Shown here: piece by piece, positions 60,044 to 64,000 of the stretch
Numbering within the stretch: position 1 is the first letter of the stretch
Layout of the letters: every line of letters starts with the position of its first letter
Assembly: GCF_002734285.1 (NCBI RefSeq)
Contig: NZ_NSEA01000015.1
Coordinates: 121,034-185,033 of the forward strand
Direction of reading: 5' to 3'
DNA length: 64,000 bases
From: Fredinandcohnia onubensis
Lineage (GTDB): Bacteria; Bacillota; Bacilli; Bacillales; Bacillaceae_L
Translations under genes and position numbers: made by a program
Notes under the pieces: model-generated
Databases searched by the model: none
What the model was told of the DNA's origin: nothing
What the model saw: only the letters and a program-made list of their open reading frames with translations

Positions 60044-61018
60044 TTACTTTCTTTGTAAGATAAGCCCTGTAATAAATTGCAGCCACGCATAGGTTCCAAC
60101 CTTAACTGTTTCAGAAACTGCCGAATCCTTACTTGGATCAAGGCAGACATAATCGATATGCCGAACAGTAGAATGTTTGCCGATTTCTAGCAAACTATCA
60201 AATAGCTCAATCGTCGATAACCCGCCTGGTGTAGAAGCTGGTACTCCAGGCGCAACCGAAATATCCAATACATCCATATCAACTGTTACGTAAATACGAT
60301 CAACCTTTGTTGATAATTGCTCTAATGCTCGTTGAATCGTGTTGATTAGCCCTTGTTTTCGAGCTTGCTTTAAGGTCACCATCTGAATGTTGTGCTCATT
60401 TGCGTAATCTACTAATGGTTTTGCATTGTAGTATCCATGCAGTCCAATATTAATTACGTTTTCCCCTTTCACGACCTGGCCATCAATTAATTGGCGGATC
60501 GGCGTTCCGTTAGCTGGCCCGAGTTCTTTAGGATCCCTTACATCAAGATGTGTATCAAGTTGTAAAATTCCAATCGTTTCACTAGGGAAAGTATCCTTAA
60601 TACCTCTTACAGCACAAGCCGTTGTCGAATGATCACCGCCAATCATACATGTCGGCGTGTTTGGATAATGTGCGGCAAGATAGGCTGTTGTTTTTTGGAT
60701 TCGTTGATGTGATAAAATTATATCCGTCGTATGCATTGCCACATCACCCGCATCCGCCACTTGAAAGGGACTCAAATCAACATTTTCGTCCAAATTATAT
60801 GTGGCAAATCCTTTCCACATCCTCCGAAATTCAGTTGGGTATAAAGAAGCTCCAGAAACACTAATCGAAGACCTCGAGATTGGCGCTCCGTACAGGATGA
60901 GATCAGGCGTATGTTCTAACACACTCAATGGTTTAACCCATTGATGGACGTAAGTTGGTCCATCAATTGCCGTCTGATTCCATGACCATTCAGGCACCTG
61001 AAGAAAATGTTCACTCAT
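60044..61018 (-). CDS. hutG: Formimidoylglutamase HutG
   Basis: A 324-residue ureohydrolase (arginase-type fold) with manganese-ligand motifs GGDHST near 128-133, LQLDTHLDVRD and VTVDMDVLD followed by APGVPAS. It hydrolyses N-formimidoyl-L-glutamate to glutamate and formamide, the last step of this branch of histidine degradation. It starts 1 nt after hutI ends, so the two are coupled. The ATG lacks a strong binding site of its own beyond the end of hutI. Confidence 0.93.
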   Translation of the reverse strand: MSEHFLQVPEWSWNQTAIDGPTYVHQWVKPLSVLEHTPDLILYGAPISRSSISVSGASLYPTEFRRMWKGFATYNLDENVDLSPFQVADAGDVAMHTTDIILSHQRIQKTTAYLAAHYPNTPTCMIGGDHSTTACAVRGIKDTFPSETIGILQLDTHLDVRDPKELGPANGTPIRQLIDGQVVKGENVINIGLHGYYNAKPLVDYANEHNIQMVTLKQARKQGLINTIQRALEQLSTKVDRIYVTVDMDVLDISVAPGVPASTPGGLSTIELFDSLLEIGKHSTVRHIDYVCLDPSKDSAVSETVKVGTYAWLQFITGLILQRK

Positions 61019-61019
61019 C

Positions 61020-62279
61020 TTAGTTCACGACCTTTACACCTTTTTTCCATACCGCTTTTACATGATTTACACCAAATAAATATTGCAATTCTTGATAATT
61101 TTTCACATTCCATAAAACGAAATCTGCTTGTTTGCCGACCTCAAGTGACCCAACTTGTTCTTGACGGTTAATTGCATGGGCTGCATTATAGGTTGCCGCC
61201 GTTAATGCTTCTGCAGGCGTTAAACGCATTAAAATACAAGCTAAATTCATAACAAGTGGCATCGAGGTTGTTGGAGAAGACCCTGGATTACAATCCGTTG
61301 AAATCGCCACAGCCACACCCTCGTCGATCATTTTTCTACCTGCAGCCGCTGCTTCACGTAAATACAGGGCTGTTGCAGGAAGTAAACAAGCGATCGTACC
61401 TGATTTTACCATTGCTTTAATGCCTTCATCTGATGCTTTTAATAAATGCTCTGCTGAAATGGCTCCTACTTTCGCAGCTAATTCTGCACCTCCATAAGGT
61501 ACAATTTCATCTGCATGGATTTTCGGGATTAATCCCAAGCGTTTTCCGGCTTCTAATATCCGCTCCGACTGCTCTGGTGTATATACCCCTTTTTCACAAA
61601 AGACATCATTAAATTCGGCCAATTTTTCCTTAGCTACTACTGGTAGCATTTCATTGATTAAATAATCAACAAACTCATCTTCACGACCTTTATACTCTGG
61701 CGGTACTGCATGTGCTCCCATAAACGTTGGGACAAGATCAATTGGATGTTGATTTTGAAGCTTTTTCATCACACGCAACTGCTTCAACTCCGTTTCCAAA
61801 TCCATACCATACCCGCTTTTCCCTTCCACAGTCGTTACACCATGAGCCAAAAACGAATCAAGTCGACGTGTTGTTTGTTCAACTAGCTCATCTTCTGTAG
61901 CTTCTCTTGTCATGGTGGTGGTCGCATGAATTCCTCCACCCGCGTTCATAATGTCCATATATGTTGCACCCTCGAGGCGCATTTCAAATTCACGCTCGCG
62001 GCTCCCTCCGTACACAACATGTGTATGCGGATCCACCAGTCCTGGAGTAACTAGATGATTCGTGGCATCCACAATTTCTGCCTCTTGGAGCTTATTTGCA
62101 TATCGGGCTTCAAGGCCTTTTGTTGTTCCTACTGCCTCGATTACACCATCTTCAATCCACATACTGCCGTCTTCAATTAGCCCAAGCTCAGACATTTCTC
62201 CCTTTGAGCGCGGACCTTTTACATCAGAAGCGAGCGTTGCTAATTGAGCAGCATGTTTAATCCAGATTGGTTTAGTCAT
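61020..62279 (-). CDS. hutI: Imidazolonepropionase HutI
   Basis: A 419-residue amidohydrolase-superfamily enzyme with [10 protein letters not shown] near 78-87, [30 protein letters not shown] and [10 protein letters not shown], the zinc and substrate motifs of HutI. It opens the imidazolone ring to N-formimidoyl-L-glutamate. It overlaps the hutU stop by 4 nt (ATGA), indicating translational coupling in hutU-hutI-hutG order as in B. subtilis. Confidence 0.95.
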   Translation of the reverse strand: MTKPIWIKHAAQLATLASDVKGPRSKGEMSELGLIEDGSMWIEDGVIEAVGTTKGLEARYANKLQEAEIVDATNHLVTPGLVDPHTHVVYGGSREREFEMRLEGATYMDIMNAGGGIHATTTMTREATEDELVEQTTRRLDSFLAHGVTTVEGKSGYGMDLETELKQLRVMKKLQNQHPIDLVPTFMGAHAVPPEYKGREDEFVDYLINEMLPVVAKEKLAEFNDVFCEKGVYTPEQSERILEAGKRLGLIPKIHADEIVPYGGAELAAKVGAISAEHLLKASDEGIKAMVKSGTIACLLPATALYLREAAAAGRKMIDEGVAVAISTDCNPGSSPTTSMPLVMNLACILMRLTPAEALTAATYNAAHAINRQEQVGSLEVGKQADFVLWNVKNYQELQYLFGVNHVKAVWKKGVKVVN

Positions 62280-63955
62280 TCTTGATCAGCCCCTTTATCA
62301 AGCATTGGCATCTTAATTCCTTTTTCACGCGCTGTTTTCTTGGCAAGCTCGTATCCGGCATCAGCATGACGTACAACACCCATTCCTGGATCTGTTGTTA
62401 ATACTCGCTCAATCCGTGCTTCAGCTTCTTTCGTACCATCCGCAACAATTACTACTCCTGCATGTAAGGAATAACCCATTCCTACACCACCACCGTGATG
62501 AACAGATACCCAAGTTGCGCCTCCAACAGCGTTTACCATCGCATTTAATATCGGCCAATCCGCCACAACATCTGATCCATCTTTCATTGCTTCTGTTTCT
62601 CGATTTGGTGATGCAACTGAACCTGAATCCAAATGGTCACGACCAATGACGATCGGTGCTTTTAGTTCACCGCTTGCCACCATATCATTCAAGATTTTGC
62701 CGAAACGAGCACGCTCTCCATAGCCTAACCAGCAAATACGAGATGGAAGACCTTGGAATTGAATTTTATCCCGTGCCATCCGAATCCAATTACATAAATG
62801 CTCATTGTCACTAAATTCACGTAAAATCGCTTCGTCTGTTTTATAGATATCTTCTGGGTCTCCTGATAGTGCTACCCATCGGAAAGGTCCTTTTCCTTCA
62901 CAAAATTGTGGGCGAATATAGGCCGGAACGAAGCCAGGGAAATCAAAAGCATTTTCTACGCCTTCATCTTTGGCAACCTGGCGAATATTATTACCATAGT
63001 CAAATGTGATTGCCCCCTTTTCCATCATTTCAAGCATCGCTTCAACATGCTTAGCCATTGATGCTTTTGATAGATTTATATACTCTTTAGGGTTGGATTC
63101 TCTTAATTTTGATGCTTCCTCAAGCGACATCCCTGAAGGAACATACCCATTTAGTGGATCATGTGCTGATGTTTGGTCTGTTAAAGCATCAGGGATAAAG
63201 TTTCTTGCAATCATCTCAGGAAGAAGATCAGATGCGTTACCTACTAATCCAATCGATAATGCCTTCCCTTCTCTTTTCGCTTCTTCTGCCAACCGGATTG
63301 CTTCATCCAATGTGTACGCTTTCACATCTGTATAACGAGTTTCTATCCGGCGATCAATTCTAGTCTCATCCACTTCAATCGCGATACATACGCCACCATT
63401 CATCGTTACGGCAAGTGGCTGTGCACCACCCATTCCTCCAAGGCCAGATGTTACAGTAATCGTACTTCTTAATGTACCGTTGAAGTGCTGCTTCGCTAAT
63501 TCTGCAAACGTTTCGTACGTACCTTGGACAATTCCTTGAGAACCAATATAAATCCAGCTGCCTGCAGTCATTTGCCCATACATCATTAAGCCTTTTTTAT
63601 CGAGTTCATGGAAGGTTTCCCAATTTGCAAAAGCTGGAACAAGATTCGAATTCGCAATCAAAACACGTGGAGCATCTTTATGTGTTTTAAAAACAACCAC
63701 CGGTTTTCCTGATTGCACAAGCAATGTTTCGTCACTTTCTAGTTCTTTAAGTGAATGGACAATCGCGTCAAATGATTCCCAGTTACGTGCCGCTTTCCCA
63801 ATCCCCCCATATACAACAAGATCCTCTGGTCTCTCGGCTACATCTGCATCTAAATTATTCATTAACATACGAAGCACAGCCTCTTGCTGCCAACCTTTCG
63901 TATTTAATTGTGTCCCTACATAGCGGATAATTTTGTTGTTTGTTGTACTTTTCAT
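62276..63955 (-). CDS. hutU: Urocanate hydratase HutU
   Basis: A 559-residue NAD-dependent urocanase. [15 protein letters not shown] binds NAD near 167-181, and [20 protein letters not shown] carries the family cysteine near 400-420; [17 protein letters not shown] is also conserved. It hydrates urocanate to imidazolonepropionate. CTGGAGGGAATAAA precedes the ATG. hutH and a regulator would be expected upstream beyond the right edge; the remaining 45 bases (63956-64000) hold only the leader. Confidence 0.95.
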   Translation of the reverse strand: MKSTTNNKIIRYVGTQLNTKGWQQEAVLRMLMNNLDADVAERPEDLVVYGGIGKAARNWESFDAIVHSLKELESDETLLVQSGKPVVVFKTHKDAPRVLIANSNLVPAFANWETFHELDKKGLMMYGQMTAGSWIYIGSQGIVQGTYETFAELAKQHFNGTLRSTITVTSGLGGMGGAQPLAVTMNGGVCIAIEVDETRIDRRIETRYTDVKAYTLDEAIRLAEEAKREGKALSIGLVGNASDLLPEMIARNFIPDALTDQTSAHDPLNGYVPSGMSLEEASKLRESNPKEYINLSKASMAKHVEAMLEMMEKGAITFDYGNNIRQVAKDEGVENAFDFPGFVPAYIRPQFCEGKGPFRWVALSGDPEDIYKTDEAILREFSDNEHLCNWIRMARDKIQFQGLPSRICWLGYGERARFGKILNDMVASGELKAPIVIGRDHLDSGSVASPNRETEAMKDGSDVVADWPILNAMVNAVGGATWVSVHHGGGVGMGYSLHAGVVIVADGTKEAEARIERVLTTDPGMGVVRHADAGYELAKKTAREKGIKMPMLDKGADQE

Positions 63956-64000
63956 TTTATTCCCTCCAGTTTGTGTTACGTATTGTCAAAACTTTTATAA

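Noticed and set aside
63956..64000. End of hutH at the right edge
   Set aside because: Only 45 bases remain; a TTATAA at the edge could be the end of a gene but there is too little sequence to support it.

Overview
The window is a chromosomal segment of a low-GC Gram-positive bacterium, most likely a member of the Bacillaceae (Bacillus, Neobacillus or a close relative). The reasons are strong AGGAGG-type ribosome binding sites, frequent GTG and TTG starts, hairpin-plus-T terminators, lysine and SAM-I riboswitches in front of transporter operons, a CcpA-type cre site, and genes whose closest recognisable relatives are B. subtilis yabR, mifM-yidC2, ybcF, yrkD-J, ydhK, ytoA and hut. No phage, complete insertion sequence, tRNA or rRNA gene was recognised.

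Layout. 1-5.4 kb: a YheO-type regulator cut by the left edge, a Lin0512-family protein bracketed by GGGACAG repeats, an NhaC-type antiporter, an M20 amidohydrolase and an unassigned membrane transporter. 5.6-5.9 kb: five 47-bp hairpin units at an exact 52-bp period. 6.0-13.7 kb: a ydhK lipoprotein, then a reactive-sulfur detoxification cluster of nine genes plus its own persulfide sensor CstR (TauE exporter, ETHE1-like MBL/rhodanese, TusA, TusA-rhodanese, three single rhodanese-type proteins, CoA-disulfide-reductase/rhodanese and DsrE), with seven copies of an ATACCCC-GGGTAT operator. 13.8-20.2 kb: a deaminase-like amidohydrolase, an iron alcohol dehydrogenase, a 155-bp tandem-repeat insert, then azoR, doxX, an SDR and an HAD gene with redox-type operators.

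20.4-28.3 kb: a complete four-gene Wadjet (jetD-jetA-jetB-jetC) anti-plasmid defence operon with translationally coupled genes. 28.5-33.7 kb: a secreted beta-propeller protein, yabR, a small membrane protein, and a mifM-like force-sensing leader peptide in front of yidC2. 33.7-39.0 kb: the DabA-DabB (MpsB-MpsA) inorganic-carbon pump with YbcF and MpsC relatives. 39.2-42 kb: a lysine-riboswitch-controlled amino-acid ABC importer. 42-48.4 kb: a LarA-UxaA-KdgT-glycerate kinase operon opposite a CdaR-type activator; the kinase seems to start at an ATA codon. 48.5-54.5 kb: an amino-acid permease, a CDF metal exporter, a UvrA-like ABC protein that has landed on the remains of an EAL-domain gene, a second 52-bp repeat array and a gamma carbonic anhydrase. 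54.5-60 kb: a SAM-riboswitch-controlled metNIQ operon extended by a flavin monooxygenase and an aldo/keto reductase. 60-64 kb: hutU-hutI-hutG for histidine degradation, running in from beyond the right edge.

Three themes recur. One is sulfur: persulfide detoxification and methionine or organosulfur uptake. A second is inorganic carbon: the Dab/Mps pump plus carbonic anhydrase-like proteins. The third is RNA-level control: two riboswitches, a stalling leader peptide, and terminator-like hairpins placed just in front of mpsC and metN. All assignments come from reading motifs and context; no database search was run.
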